This document shows, in pieces, positions 43,029 to 52,887 of a DNA stretch of 64,000 nt. The position numbers and the translations under genes are program-made. Source of the DNA: an uncultured Treponema sp. (GTDB lineage: Bacteria > Spirochaetota > Spirochaetia > Treponematales > Treponemataceae). How positions within the stretch are numbered: position 1 is the stretch's first letter; every line of letters begins with the position of its first letter. The stretch is taken from positions 17,092-81,091 of the forward strand of contig CAJPOF010000002.1 in NCBI GenBank assembly GCA_905372235.1, in the 5' to 3' direction. The notes under the pieces were generated by a model. The model was given only the letters and a program-made list of their open reading frames with translations, was not told where the DNA came from and did no database searches.

Positions 43029-44326
43029 TGAACAAAGTTTACAGCAAAATAGAATCCATCGTTGGCAGCGTAATCACTGTAAAGGCTCTTGGGGTCTCGT
43101 ACGGCGAACTTGCCGAAATCGAAACCTCCTACGGAAAATCCCTTGCCGAAGTGAACAAGATTGACGGAGATGTGGTCTCGCTTCAGGTGTTCGCAGGCGG
43201 ACGGGGTGTTTCTACCGGCGACCACATACGTTTTCTTGGACATCGAATGGAAGTCTCGTTCAGCGAAGACCTTTTGGGACGCATATTCAACGGTTCAGCG
43301 GAACCCAGGGACAACGGACCTTCATTGGCGGACAATCTTATAGCCATCGGCGGACCTTCCGTAAATCCGTCAAAGCGAATAATGGCGCGCCGCATGATAA
43401 GGACCGGAATCCCGATGATCGATATGTTCAACACATTGGTCGTGTCGCAGAAACTTCCGATTTTCTCGATTTCGGGAGAGCCGTACAACCAGCTTCTTGC
43501 CCGCATTGCCATGCAGGCGGAAGTCGATGTGATTGTGCTTGGAGGAATGGGACTTAAATACGACGACTACCTTTATTTCAAGGAAACGCTCGAAAACGGT
43601 GGCGCGCTTTCAAGGACGGTTATGTTCGTTCATACTGCGGCTGACCCTACGGTAGAATGTCAGAAAATTCCGGATCTTTCGCTTGCGGTTGCCGAACAGT
43701 TTGCCCTTCAGGGAAAAGACGTTCTTGTCCTTCTTACCGACATGACAAACTTCGCCGACTCCATGAAGGAAATCGCAATCACGCAGGAGCAGGTTCCGTC
43801 AAACCGAGGATACCCCGGAGACCTTTATTCGCAGCTTGCAGCCCGATACGAAAAGGCTGTCGATTTTGACAGCGCAGGTTCAGTAACCGTTCTTGCCGTT
43901 ACCACAATGCCGGGCGACGATGTAACCCATCCTGTACCTGACAACACGGGTTACATAACCGAAGGTCAGTATTATCTGAAAGGCGGACGAATCGAGCCTT
44001 TCGGTTCTCTTTCCCGTTTGAAGCAGAATGTTAATAATTCCACGCGCGACGACCACCGGGCTTTGATGGACGGAATGATCCGTCTTTACGCAAACTACAA
44101 GGACACTCTTGAGAAAAAGTCGATGGGATTCAATATGTCGAGCTGGGACGAAAAACTTCTTGCGTTCGGCGGCGAGTTTGAGGACGAGATGATGGATCTT
44201 TCAAAGAACATAAAACTGGAGGATGCGCTTGACTTGGGCTGGAAGATTCTTTCAGACTGTTTTGAGCCGTCAGAGACGGGAATAAAGTCGGCTTTGGTCG
44301 AAAAATACTGGCCGAAAAAGAGCTGA
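43028..44326 (+). CDS. atpB: V-type ATP synthase subunit B
   Basis: A 432-residue non-catalytic nucleotide-binding subunit. It shows the B-type signature [20 protein letters not shown] in place of a P-loop, plus [17 protein letters not shown] and [20 protein letters not shown]. It completes the A3B3 ring. Length is slightly short of the usual 450-460. Confidence 0.97.
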   Translation: MNKVYSKIESIVGSVITVKALGVSYGELAEIETSYGKSLAEVNKIDGDVVSLQVFAGGRGVSTGDHIRFLGHRMEVSFSEDLLGRIFNGSAEPRDNGPSLADNLIAIGGPSVNPSKRIMARRMIRTGIPMIDMFNTLVVSQKLPIFSISGEPYNQLLARIAMQAEVDVIVLGGMGLKYDDYLYFKETLENGGALSRTVMFVHTAADPTVECQKIPDLSLAVAEQFALQGKDVLVLLTDMTNFADSMKEIAITQEQVPSNRGYPGDLYSQLAARYEKAVDFDSAGSVTVLAVTTMPGDDVTHPVPDNTGYITEGQYYLKGGRIEPFGSLSRLKQNVNNSTRDDHRALMDGMIRLYANYKDTLEKKSMGFNMSSWDEKLLAFGGEFEDEMMDLSKNIKLEDALDLGWKILSDCFEPSETGIKSALVEKYWPKKS

Positions 44327-44341
44327 TTTTAAGGAAACCGT

Positions 44342-44965
44342 ATGGCAAAGATTAAGCTGACAAAAAACGAGCAGAAAGTCCAAAAAGATGCGCTGAAAAT
44401 GTATCAGCGTTATCTTCCGACTTTGACGCTTAAAAAACAGCAGCTCCAAACGGAAATCCGCACTATCGAAGCCAAGGCAAAGGAAGTGCGTTCAAGGCGC
44501 ATTAAACTTGAGAAGGAATTCGATGAATGGATTTCTGTTTTCGGCGAGGCGGATGCGTTCAAGAGCGGAATGGTGTCTGTGAGGAACATCAAAAAAGGTT
44601 TCGGAAACATAGCGGGAGTCGCTATCCCCATATATGAGGGCGCTGATTTCAGCCGCGGCGACTACGATTTGTACGAGACTCCGCTTTGGATTGACATGGC
44701 TGCCGACAGAATGGAAAAAGCCCTGTCGCTGGATCTTGAGGCGGAAGTGCTTGACGAGCAGGTGCGGCTTCTTTCAAAGGAACTTCGCACCACCACTCAA
44801 AGGGTAAACCTTTTTGAAAAGGTGAAGATTCCTGAGACAAAGGCGAACATCAAAAAGATTTCCGTATATCTTGGAGACGAGCAGGTGGCGGCTGTGGTTC
44901 GAAGCAAAATCTCAAAGAAAAAACTGCAAGCCGCATCGGATGCAAAGAAGGAGGCTGAGGCATGA
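44342..44965 (+). CDS. atpD: V-type ATP synthase subunit D
   Basis: A 207-residue central-stalk subunit, the rotor shaft. Long N- and C-terminal helices (KLTKNEQKVQKDALKMYQRY, LSKELRTTTQRVNLFEKVKI) form the coiled coil. The middle GNIAGVAIPIYEGADF is typical of D subunits. The stop overlaps the start of atpI (ATGA). Confidence 0.93.
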   Translation: MAKIKLTKNEQKVQKDALKMYQRYLPTLTLKKQQLQTEIRTIEAKAKEVRSRRIKLEKEFDEWISVFGEADAFKSGMVSVRNIKKGFGNIAGVAIPIYEGADFSRGDYDLYETPLWIDMAADRMEKALSLDLEAEVLDEQVRLLSKELRTTTQRVNLFEKVKIPETKANIKKISVYLGDEQVAAVVRSKISKKKLQAASDAKKEAEA

Positions 44966-46881
44966 TTGTTTCCATGAAAAAAGTCTCCATTGTAGTCCTG
45001 AGCAGGGAACGAAAGGAAGCGTTGAGACATCTAAAGAAAGTCGGAGTTATGCACCTTGAAAGCCTTGAAGGTTCGGGGGAAACCCTTTCGGGATATAAAG
45101 AAGAAGCCTCGCGCGCTTTTTCGGCGGCGGCGATTCTTGAGGAGATAAAAAATCCTAAAAAAGCTACGAAGGTGTCAAATCTTTCCGACTCGGAACTTTC
45201 AAAGAAATGCGCCATGGTAATTGAACTTTCCGAAAGAAAGAAAAAACTTCTTGAGGAAATCGCAAGCGATTCTGCAGAACTTGAGCGTCTTTCAGCTTGG
45301 GGCGAAGTTGATCCTGATGATTTTTCATATCTTGACGGAAAAAACGTATCGCTTAGGATGTTCGAGATTCCAGAAGCAAAGTACGACGAACTTTCGGGCG
45401 AACTGAAAACCGTTCTTGTGAACCGATTCAGGAAAATCGCAAGGTTTTTGCTTATTGACGCACCTTCCGAGAGGCCTTCTTCCCTTCCTCCGGAGGCGTT
45501 CGCAGTTCCACTTCCTGGCGTTTCCACAAAAAAAATCAAGGAAAAGATAGAAAGTTCAAGGCGTGAGATTTCGTCCATCGAAAAAACGCTTTCAGGTGAA
45601 ACCGTATATCGTCCTCAGATTGAAAGCCTCATAAAGAAACTTGAAAAGGACATTCAGTTCGAGAACGTGTATTCGGGAATGGGAAAAGAGAACGGCGACA
45701 AGGACACCGACCTTGCATGGCTTACGGGCTTTGTTCCGGTGGATTCCATCGCCGCTTTCAAGGCTTCCTGCGCAGAAAATTCGTGGGCATATGCCGTTTC
45801 AGATCCGAGCGAGGATGACGAAGTTCCTACAAAACTCAAGAACAATCCTTTGGTGAGTCTTATATATCCGCTCACGGATTTTTTGGGAACTGTTCCGGGC
45901 TATCGAGAATACGATATATCAGGCTGGTTTCTTTTGTTCTTTACTGTGTTCTTTGGAATGATTTTCGGAGACGGAGGCTACGGGCTTTTGGTGTTCGTGC
46001 TGGGACTTTTCATGGCTTTGAAAGGCGCAAAAAAAGGCGGCTCTCCGCTTGCGGGCTTGGTAACCTTGCTTGGGCTTTCAACGGTCGTGTGGGGGACTGT
46101 AACCTGCACATGGTTCGGGCTGACGCCGGAGCAGCTTCCTTCATGGTTGAAAGGGCTTTCCGTTCCGCCGATTTCAAACGCATATTCGGATGTGAACTGG
46201 CTTCCTTTCTGGACAAGCGATCCTTCAAAGGGAACTCTTACGACGGCGCAGAATCTTCAGATTTTCTGCTTCACGCTTGCGTTCCTTCAGCTTTCGGTCG
46301 CCCATTTCAAGGGAATCGCAAGGAACATCGCAGGAAAATCCCTGAAGTGGATAGGAGAATTCGGTTCTCTTCTTCAGCTGTGGGGAATGTTCTACGTTGT
46401 TCTTAGCATGGTCGTAAGTTCCACGATTTTCGGATTTTCTGAAATCATCTACGGCGTTCCGGTCGGAAAGGTTTCCGTCGCGCTTGTCGGCGTTGGATTT
46501 TCCATGAGTTTTGTCTTCAGCAATTACGAAGGAAACATCGGGGAATCCATAATGGCGAGCGTAAAGGGAATAATTTCAGTGCTTCTTGGAGTGGTGAATG
46601 TTTTTTCCGACATAGTTTCTTATATCCGTCTTTGGGCGGTAGGTCTTGCGGGTGCTGCTATCTCGAACACAGTGAACTCTATGGCAGGTCCTCTTCTTGG
46701 ACACGCTATAACCTTCCTTGCGTTCGTGGTCCTGATTCTGTTCGGTCATGGACTTAATATGATACTGAACCTTCTTTCTGTTATTGTTCATGGCGTTCGT
46801 CTGAATACGTTGGAATTTTCGACGCATCTGGGAATGTCATGGTCCGGCTTTAAATACAGTCCTTTCTGTGAGAAGGACTAA
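44962..46881 (+). CDS. atpI: V-type ATP synthase subunit I (membrane subunit a)
   Basis: A 639-residue subunit. The N-terminal 300 residues are a soluble coiled-coil arm; the C-terminal half has seven or eight TM segments. The ion half-channel motif with the essential Arg is DIVSYIRLWAVGLAGAAIS near residue 550, and FGMIFGDGGYGLLV is the conserved TM signature. It connects the peripheral stalks to the c/K ring and carries the ion path. Confidence 0.95.
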   Translation: MIVSMKKVSIVVLSRERKEALRHLKKVGVMHLESLEGSGETLSGYKEEASRAFSAAAILEEIKNPKKATKVSNLSDSELSKKCAMVIELSERKKKLLEEIASDSAELERLSAWGEVDPDDFSYLDGKNVSLRMFEIPEAKYDELSGELKTVLVNRFRKIARFLLIDAPSERPSSLPPEAFAVPLPGVSTKKIKEKIESSRREISSIEKTLSGETVYRPQIESLIKKLEKDIQFENVYSGMGKENGDKDTDLAWLTGFVPVDSIAAFKASCAENSWAYAVSDPSEDDEVPTKLKNNPLVSLIYPLTDFLGTVPGYREYDISGWFLLFFTVFFGMIFGDGGYGLLVFVLGLFMALKGAKKGGSPLAGLVTLLGLSTVVWGTVTCTWFGLTPEQLPSWLKGLSVPPISNAYSDVNWLPFWTSDPSKGTLTTAQNLQIFCFTLAFLQLSVAHFKGIARNIAGKSLKWIGEFGSLLQLWGMFYVVLSMVVSSTIFGFSEIIYGVPVGKVSVALVGVGFSMSFVFSNYEGNIGESIMASVKGIISVLLGVVNVFSDIVSYIRLWAVGLAGAAISNTVNSMAGPLLGHAITFLAFVVLILFGHGLNMILNLLSVIVHGVRLNTLEFSTHLGMSWSGFKYSPFCEKD

Positions 46882-46941
46882 AAACATTCTTCTGTTTGAA
46901 GAATTATAATGAAATTTAGTCAATATTAGGAGATTTTGATT

Positions 46942-47367
46942 ATGTTTGATTTCGGTATGTTGGGTGCTGCTGTTTGTATGGGTATTGCCGCCATCGGTTC
47001 GGCGATTGGGATAGGAATCGCAGGACAGGGCGCGATAGGTGCGTGGAAGCGTTGCTACGTGAACAATAAGCCTGCTCCGTTTATCCTTACTGTGTTCGCC
47101 GGAGCTCCGTTGACCCAGACAATCTACGGTTTTCTTCTTATGCAGAGCATGTCTGCTTCCCAGAAGACACCGGGATTCCTTTTGGGACTTGGAATCGCTT
47201 CCGGTCTTGCGATGTGTTTTTCTGCGATTGCGCAGGGAAAGGCAGGGGCTGCAGGAAGCGATGCCCTTGGTGAGACGGGAAAAGGTTTCGCCCAGTACAT
47301 AATGGTTGTAGGTCTTTGCGAGACGGTTGCTCTTTTTGCGATGGTCTTCTCGATGATTGTCTGCTAG
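46942..47367 (+). CDS. atpK: V-type ATP synthase subunit K (proteolipid), sodium-type signature
   Basis: A 141-residue proteolipid made of two fused helical hairpins. Only the second hairpin has the ion-binding Glu (Glu127 in LCETVALFAMVF); the first has Gln at the corresponding site (Gln59 in PLTQTIYGF). Thr58, Gln59, Gln98 (AIAQGKAGAAG) and Glu127 correspond to Thr64, Gln65, Gln110 and Glu139, sodium ligands of Enterococcus hirae NtpK, so a sodium-coupled enzyme is likely. ATG at 46942 follows AGGAG at 9 bases; TTG at 46936 is too close. Last gene of the operon; a terminator follows. Confidence 0.93.
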   Translation: MFDFGMLGAAVCMGIAAIGSAIGIGIAGQGAIGAWKRCYVNNKPAPFILTVFAGAPLTQTIYGFLLMQSMSASQKTPGFLLGLGIASGLAMCFSAIAQGKAGAAGSDALGETGKGFAQYIMVVGLCETVALFAMVFSMIVC

Positions 47368-47405
47368 GCTTTTTGAAACACTGAAAAATACTTATTCGGT
47401 AAAGG

Positions 47406-47433
47406 CGTGCGTATATCGCACGTCTTTTTTTTT
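47406..47433 (+). terminator. Terminator of the V-ATPase operon
   Basis: CGTGCG (47406-47411), loop TATAT and CGCACG (47417-47422) are followed by TC and nine T. It separates the operon from ispG. Confidence 0.85.
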
Positions 47434-47447
47434 GTGAGGAATATTTG

Positions 47448-47453
47448 TATAAT
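47448..47453 (+). promoter_or_regulatory. ispG -10 box, predicted leaderless
   Basis: A perfect TATAAT ends 7 bases before the ATG at 47461, so transcription should start at or next to the start codon. The -35 region is only a T run inside the terminator tail. Confidence 0.55.
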
Positions 47454-47460
47454 CTTTTTT

Positions 47461-48573
47461 ATGAAAGAATTCAAAAAGCCCCGGCTTGTTTTTATCGGAG
47501 GGACGGGGAACGTTCGGAAAGTCGGATTTGGCGGAGACGAGCCTATAACCATACAGACAATGTGGAAGGAAGGCATAGAAAACATCGATTCCGACGACGG
47601 CGCACTCCATGAAGCGTTGAAGAAAATCAACGAACTTAAATCGCTTGGCTGCGACATTATCCGTTTTGCGGTTCCGAACATGAAAAGTGCGAAAAGCCTT
47701 ATTAAGATTCAGAAAAACACCGACGTTCCGCTTGTCGCGGACATACATTTTGACCACAGGCTTGCGCTTGAATGTCTGAACGGCGGCATTTCTAAAATCC
47801 GCATAAATCCGGGAAATATCGGAAACAGCGAAAAAGTAAAGGAGGTGGTCTTTCTTGCCTTCAAGAAAAATGCCGCCATAAGGATTGGGGTGAACTCGGG
47901 AAGTCTTCCGAGAGATTTGGATTTGAAAGTGGCGGACGGAAAAATGACCAGGGCGGAGGCGCTTTCAGAAACTGCGGCAAGGGAATGCGCCACATTCGAT
48001 TCATTGGGGTTTGACCGATATGTTGTAAGCATGAAGGCATCTTCCGTTCAGGAGACTGTGGAAGCAAACGAATGTTTTGCAAAAAACTACGATGCTCCGC
48101 TCCATATCGGAGTTACGGAGGCAGGTCCTCTTATCACGGGAATAGTGAAGTCCACGATGGCGTTCTCGCATCTTCTTTGCGAGGGTATAGGCTCTACCAT
48201 AAGAGTAAGCCTTTCCTCATCGCCTGAAAACGAGATAATAACGGGCCGTGAAATCCTTCATGAATGCGGACTTAGAAAAGGCGGAATCACGCTCATAAGC
48301 TGCCCGAGGTGCGGAAGGGAAGGTTTTGATGTTCATTCGTTTGTCGAGCGCTGGCAAAATGAGCTTCTTTCTATGAAAAAAGATATCAGCGTGGCTGTGA
48401 TGGGCTGCGCCGTGAACGGTCCGGGAGAAGGAAGGCACGCTGACATAGGAATCGCAGGGAGCGGAAACAAGGCGATAATTTTCAGGAAAGGCGAAATAAT
48501 CCGAACGATAGACGCAAAGGATGCCGATAAAATATTCAGAGAAGAGTTGGAATCTCTTGTCAATAAAGGCTAA
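47461..48573 (+). CDS. ispG: 4-hydroxy-3-methylbut-2-enyl diphosphate synthase
   Basis: A 370-residue iron-sulphur enzyme of the MEP isoprenoid pathway; it reduces MEcPP to HMBPP. VPLVADIHFDHRLALEC and KIRINPGNIG lie in the barrel domain. The [4Fe-4S] cluster ligands are in CPRCGRE and VAVMGCAVNGPGE, and GVTEAGPLITGIVKST is conserved. IspG needs an electron donor such as flavodoxin, and a flavodoxin gene lies at 1211. ATG at 47461 is set by the -10 box; no ribosome site is visible. A TPR-like secreted protein gene follows after 11 bases. Confidence 0.96.
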   Translation: MKEFKKPRLVFIGGTGNVRKVGFGGDEPITIQTMWKEGIENIDSDDGALHEALKKINELKSLGCDIIRFAVPNMKSAKSLIKIQKNTDVPLVADIHFDHRLALECLNGGISKIRINPGNIGNSEKVKEVVFLAFKKNAAIRIGVNSGSLPRDLDLKVADGKMTRAEALSETAARECATFDSLGFDRYVVSMKASSVQETVEANECFAKNYDAPLHIGVTEAGPLITGIVKSTMAFSHLLCEGIGSTIRVSLSSSPENEIITGREILHECGLRKGGITLISCPRCGREGFDVHSFVERWQNELLSMKKDISVAVMGCAVNGPGEGRHADIGIAGSGNKAIIFRKGEIIRTIDAKDADKIFREELESLVNKG

Positions 48574-48584
48574 AAGGTATGGAA

Positions 48585-49700
48585 ATGAGAAGACTTCTGT
48601 TCGGCATCTTAGTTTTTTTTGTAAGTTTTGGATTTTGTTTTTCAGTTCAGCCGGAAAAACCGGACTACATCATGAACGACAGGCGCATATTCGAGGAGGC
48701 CAGGATTTCCTTTGAAGTGCAGGAATACGGAAATTGCCTGAACCTGTGCGAGAGAGCCGAATCCGCGCGAAGAGCCAAGACGGAATGGGAGGTCTACACC
48801 TTAAAGAATTCGTTCAAGCCTGCGGAGGTAAAGATTCGGGGCGATGTGATAGATGACGTTGTTCCCGTCCTTGAGGAGCGGCAGGATTTTGACGCTCTTG
48901 AGATAATCGACCGCTACAGAAAATATTACGGGCTTGAGCGTTTCGATTTTTCGTGCAAGAACCTGATAGATTTCATAAAATCAAGGAAAAGTTTTCCGGA
49001 GGCTTCGTTTCTGAAGGGGCGTGTATATCAGCTTGAAGGCGAATACGATGTGGCGGAAAAACTTTTTCTTCAAGCTTTGGAAAATTCCGGCATACTGGAT
49101 GTTCCAGACGAACGGCATGACATCCTTTATGCGCTTTCGGAAATAAATTTCACGCAGAATGATTTCAGAAAATACGAGGAATATCTTCTTTTGATATTAA
49201 GCGAGGATTCCGCCTACAGGGATTCTTCGCTAATTTCGGCGATGCGAAACACAATCGAAAGCAAAAAGTCCGACTGCATGGAAAAATTTTTCAAAATGTA
49301 CAGGGCTGGAAACTACAGGCTTTTGCGGGCGTATTTCAGTCTTGCAGGCTATTATCTTTCAAAAAACGAGAGGAAGAAGGCATTGACCTGTGTCTCACTT
49401 GGAAGTCTTACGGCGTTCACAAAAATTTACGACATAGTTTCAAAGCGAAATCCTGAGTTTGAATATTCAGGCTTTTCCGAGCTTTTGAAGGAAGCTTCCA
49501 CGTATTCAGACATTGTGGAGTGGGGGAAGAACAACGACGTGTGGAAGGGCTTCAATGATTTTGCCGACGAGGCGTACAGGTCTTCGTGTCCGATATTTTC
49601 CGTGAACCTGTACAGCGCGCTAAAAAACTCAAGCCCTGAAGAATACTGGCGGCTTGATGCGGAAAAAAAACTTGAGAAAATTAATGGAGATTCTCAATAG
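48585..49700 (+). CDS. Secreted repeat (TPR-like) protein of unknown function
   Basis: A 371-residue protein with a signal peptide (RRLLFGILVFFVSFGFCFS). The mature part is mostly helical, with TPR-like pairs such as FEEARISFEVQEYGNCLNLC and LKGRVYQLEGEYDVAEKLF, and a Phe/Tyr-rich C-terminal region. ATG at 48585 lies 7 bases after AAAGG; ATG at 48579 is too close to that site. It is probably cotranscribed with ispG. Its stop overlaps the converging outer-membrane protein gene by 7 bases. Likely a periplasmic scaffold. Confidence 0.75.
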   Translation: MRRLLFGILVFFVSFGFCFSVQPEKPDYIMNDRRIFEEARISFEVQEYGNCLNLCERAESARRAKTEWEVYTLKNSFKPAEVKIRGDVIDDVVPVLEERQDFDALEIIDRYRKYYGLERFDFSCKNLIDFIKSRKSFPEASFLKGRVYQLEGEYDVAEKLFLQALENSGILDVPDERHDILYALSEINFTQNDFRKYEEYLLLILSEDSAYRDSSLISAMRNTIESKKSDCMEKFFKMYRAGNYRLLRAYFSLAGYYLSKNERKKALTCVSLGSLTAFTKIYDIVSKRNPEFEYSGFSELLKEASTYSDIVEWGKNNDVWKGFNDFADEAYRSSCPIFSVNLYSALKNSSPEEYWRLDAEKKLEKINGDSQ

Positions 49701-51370
49701 TGAAGCCCGATTCCTATCGATATTTCGTATGGCTTTGAGTTTCTCCAGTCCTGGTTTAGTTTTCCTTTCAGTCCGGGCATTGTCTGGCTGAGGTCCAGCC
49801 CGAAACTTCCACGCACCACCATTCCTTTCCACTTTAGCGGATAGACAATCGCTTCGATTCCCGCGGCGTAAAAACCGTCCCTGTAGTCAAAATTAAGTCC
49901 GGTGGCTTTGTTTCTGTAAAGTGCGATGTCCAAAAACGGCGACAGGTGGAATTCCATGTTGAAGTATTTGGCAATCTTTTTTATGCGTGGAACTTTCTGC
50001 ATGAATGACATCTCGTCCCATTTTGCAAGGAAAATCCGTACAGGAAAATCTAAGTTCAGCACCACGGTGGCAGGACTTTCGCAGGCTTTTTTGTCGGCGG
50101 CTGTGCTTGCGGTCGAATAGTACTGCTCGTCCCTGATTCCCCTCAGCCTTTCTCCGAAAGACGAGTTCCCGTTCAGATATGCAAAAACGTATGCATCGGC
50201 GGAAATACCCAGATATTTGAACGCCTTGAAAAATTTAAGTTCCCCTGAAATTCCCGGAATGAAATCCAGTTTTTGGACATTGTACGAAAAACTTTGCGTG
50301 AGTGAAACCGAAACTCCGTTTCTGAAATTGCCCATCCAGTCTATCCGTGAAGTTGAGAATGTCTGTCCGAGCGAAAGCACCGGACTCATCAGATCTTCGT
50401 TCAGGTTTGAAATTCCGTCTGTGTCCCAGTTGAATTTTCCGTTGAAATACGGGGTGTAGTATATGTTTCCCCAGTTTTTTATTTTTTGTATCACGATAGG
50501 AACAGAAATTTTCGCCTCTTCGACAAAATATGTTCCGTCTCCGTAATGGACCTTCGTACCGTTAACGTCGGCATCTTCGTAATCCAGATTCCGGATGAAT
50601 GACTGGTAGAAATCCAGCTTTACGGAAAACCTTTCGAACGGAAGAGAAAGTTCAAGCCCTGTCTTGAAGTTCCATTCCGGGGTGTTTTTTCCGATTGTGT
50701 ATGAGATGTTGTAGTCGTTCATCCATACGGAGTCGAATATGCCCAACTTGAACGGAACTTCAAAGTTCATGTCAAGGCCGAATTTGTAATCGTATTTTGT
50801 TTCGTCCTTGGAGACGATGGCGAAGTTCAGGTCTCCCGACATTGTTTCAAGTGTTCCGAAGAAATTCGAGTCCTTTGTTTTCAGTTTAAGGGTGAAGCCG
50901 CTGTTCGAGTCGTATTTAGGATATGGCATAAGAAGAAAATGAAGCGAATCGCTTGTAGAGACATTAAGGTTCACAAAATAAAACTTCTCTTCTTCTCTTG
51001 GAACTTCGTTTTCGTCCTCTTCGACGGAAATGTTTTCGCCTTCGCCTGTTATGCCGTCTTCGATTTTTATTTCGTTTTCTTTTTTATCTATATCCGACTC
51101 TTCCAGCGAAAAGTCAACCTGAATCTTTTCGAACGCCCTTGTGTTTTCTAGCCTTTTTTTGTAGTCGTTTATGTACGTCATAAGTTCGTCTTCGTTTGAG
51201 AATATTTTCTTTTTGTCGACGGGAACTTTTGTCCTTAGGGCGTATTCTTTTGTCGAGCCTGAGATTTCGTAGGTGATTTTTTTGATTTGGTATAAGTCCG
51301 CATAGGCGGAAAAACATATAAGAGAAGCGACAGAAAGCAAAAACGATTTTTTTACATTTGGAGAAAACAT
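49694..51370 (-). CDS. POTRA-plus-barrel outer-membrane protein
   Basis: A 558-residue protein with a signal peptide (cleavage after YADL-like residues near 25). Residues 27-105 form a POTRA-like module (ITYEISGSTKEYALRTKVPV, YKKRLENTRAFEKIQVDF). An acidic insert follows, then about 420 residues of alternating amphipathic strands ending EISIGIGLHY, a barrel-type C-terminus with terminal aromatic residue. The layout is of an Omp85/TamA-like protein with a single POTRA. It starts one base after the WbaP-type gene ends, so it is translated with the glycan genes and may help surface delivery of the product or of a partner protein. Confidence 0.7.
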   Translation of the reverse strand: MFSPNVKKSFLLSVASLICFSAYADLYQIKKITYEISGSTKEYALRTKVPVDKKKIFSNEDELMTYINDYKKRLENTRAFEKIQVDFSLEESDIDKKENEIKIEDGITGEGENISVEEDENEVPREEEKFYFVNLNVSTSDSLHFLLMPYPKYDSNSGFTLKLKTKDSNFFGTLETMSGDLNFAIVSKDETKYDYKFGLDMNFEVPFKLGIFDSVWMNDYNISYTIGKNTPEWNFKTGLELSLPFERFSVKLDFYQSFIRNLDYEDADVNGTKVHYGDGTYFVEEAKISVPIVIQKIKNWGNIYYTPYFNGKFNWDTDGISNLNEDLMSPVLSLGQTFSTSRIDWMGNFRNGVSVSLTQSFSYNVQKLDFIPGISGELKFFKAFKYLGISADAYVFAYLNGNSSFGERLRGIRDEQYYSTASTAADKKACESPATVVLNLDFPVRIFLAKWDEMSFMQKVPRIKKIAKYFNMEFHLSPFLDIALYRNKATGLNFDYRDGFYAAGIEAIVYPLKWKGMVVRGSFGLDLSQTMPGLKGKLNQDWRNSKPYEISIGIGLHY

Positions 51371-51371
51371 T

Positions 51372-52844
51372 TTAATATGCGCCTTTTCCGTTAAGGACGA
51401 CCCAAACGGTTTTTATTATTATCCATATGTCCAGCCACACAGACCAGTTCTGAATGTAGTATGTGTCAAGGTTTATGCGCTCCTCGTAGCCTGTATCCGA
51501 CCTTCCTGAAATCTGCCACATTCCAGAAAGCCCCGGAGTGACGCTTAGGATATATTCCACACTTCCGTAATATTGTTCTATTTCATCCCGTGTTACAGGG
51601 CGAGGACCGATGAAACTCATTTCGCCCAAAAGGATATTGAAAAACTGCGGAAGTTCGTCAAGGCTTGTCTTTCTAAGGAATTTACCGAATTTTGTAATCC
51701 TTGGGTCGTCGGTAAATTTTCTGTCCTTTTTCCATTCCATAGCTCGTTCGGGATCTGTCTTCAGGATTTCTTCAAGACGTTCCGCACTGTCTTTGTACAT
51801 CGAGCGGAATTTCCAGCATTTTATTGTCTTTCCGTTTTTCCCTACCCGTGCATGTCCGTAGAACGCAGGCCCGGGGGAGGTAATTTTTACAAGAAGCGCG
51901 ATTAAAACAGTTATCGGAATCACAAGCGGAGCGGAAACAATAAGCAAAAAGAGGTCAATCAGCCTTTTGAAAAAAAGATTGTATCGTCTTGTAAGTTCAT
52001 GGGTCGCAGAGAATGCAAGAATTCCTCCCATGTCCCTGAGCTGCAAGGATGCGGAAAGGGAATCTTGGTTTTTTGAGCAGGTTATGACGTAGCGGTAATA
52101 CGCCGCTATCGGTCTTTTTTCTCCTTCATAATCGCACATTATGGCGACCTTTATTTTCATTTTTTTTATTGTCTCAAGGATTTCCTTGGAATCCGGGAAA
52201 ACAGGTGTTTCTCCGTGCATGGAACATTCAGTCGCGTCGCTATCGATTATGACCGAAGGCTTGTAGCCTAGCGCTTTTCTTGTAAGAAGGCGTTCTATCA
52301 CCGTGTTTGCGCTGTCGGAAGTACAGTAGATTACAGCCGGAACCCCCCACCATTTGCATTTTCCGAACAGATGTCTTGCCACTTCCCTGAATCCTGGTAC
52401 CAAAATGGTTGTAAAAGGGATTGCCAGCATGAACGAAATTATTATCGCTATGTCGGAACTGTCCTTTATGATTTTTTTCGAGATTGTGGATGTTATTATG
52501 TTGCTTGAGTCCTGGAAAAGAACATTGATGCAGATTCCGCAAAAACACAGCCCCGAGCATAAAGATATTCTTTTTACCTCGTCGGCGGGATTTACCATTA
52601 TTCCCGGATAAAGACCTGCCATGTAATAGACCACAAGTATCAGTGGGAAATAATAGCTGTAAAGCACGAAAGACTTGAAATTTATCGCATTTGGGGCGAA
52701 CAGGTTCACTATGAAAAACGAAAGCCCTATGCACGAAAGCAGCATGAAAAAATCGGCGAACATTATCATAAGACCGGACAAAAACGAACTTGTTCCGTTT
52801 CTGTAGGTTTTCTTGAAATACATTCTGAATTCTTCGTTCGTCAT
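51372..52844 (-). CDS. WbaP-type undecaprenyl-phosphate sugar phosphotransferase
   Basis: A 490-residue polyprenyl phosphosugar transferase that starts glycan assembly by moving a sugar 1-phosphate to the lipid carrier. Four or five N-terminal TM segments and a CoA-binding-like middle domain precede the catalytic C-terminus: KRLIDLFLLIVSAPLVIPIT, KITSPGPAFYGHARVGKNGK, DELPQFFNILLGEMSFIGPR and GLSGMWQISGRSDTGYEERI. The sugar (Glc, Gal or similar) cannot be read from sequence. A -10 box 7 bases before the ATG suggests a leaderless start, with a terminator-like hairpin upstream. Confidence 0.92.
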   Translation of the reverse strand: MTNEEFRMYFKKTYRNGTSSFLSGLMIMFADFFMLLSCIGLSFFIVNLFAPNAINFKSFVLYSYYFPLILVVYYMAGLYPGIMVNPADEVKRISLCSGLCFCGICINVLFQDSSNIITSTISKKIIKDSSDIAIIISFMLAIPFTTILVPGFREVARHLFGKCKWWGVPAVIYCTSDSANTVIERLLTRKALGYKPSVIIDSDATECSMHGETPVFPDSKEILETIKKMKIKVAIMCDYEGEKRPIAAYYRYVITCSKNQDSLSASLQLRDMGGILAFSATHELTRRYNLFFKRLIDLFLLIVSAPLVIPITVLIALLVKITSPGPAFYGHARVGKNGKTIKCWKFRSMYKDSAERLEEILKTDPERAMEWKKDRKFTDDPRITKFGKFLRKTSLDELPQFFNILLGEMSFIGPRPVTRDEIEQYYGSVEYILSVTPGLSGMWQISGRSDTGYEERINLDTYYIQNWSVWLDIWIIIKTVWVVLNGKGAY

Positions 52845-52851
52845 GGCAGTT

Positions 52852-52857
52852 ATTATA
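52852..52857 (-). promoter_or_regulatory. wbaP-type gene -10 box, predicted leaderless
   Basis: TATAAT reads on the minus strand at 52857-52852 and is followed by seven bases and the ATG at 52844. The -35 (TAGACT at 52880-52875, 17 bases upstream) is poor. Confidence 0.45.
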
Positions 52858-52887
52858 GTTAAATTTTTGATGATAGTCTATTGAAAT

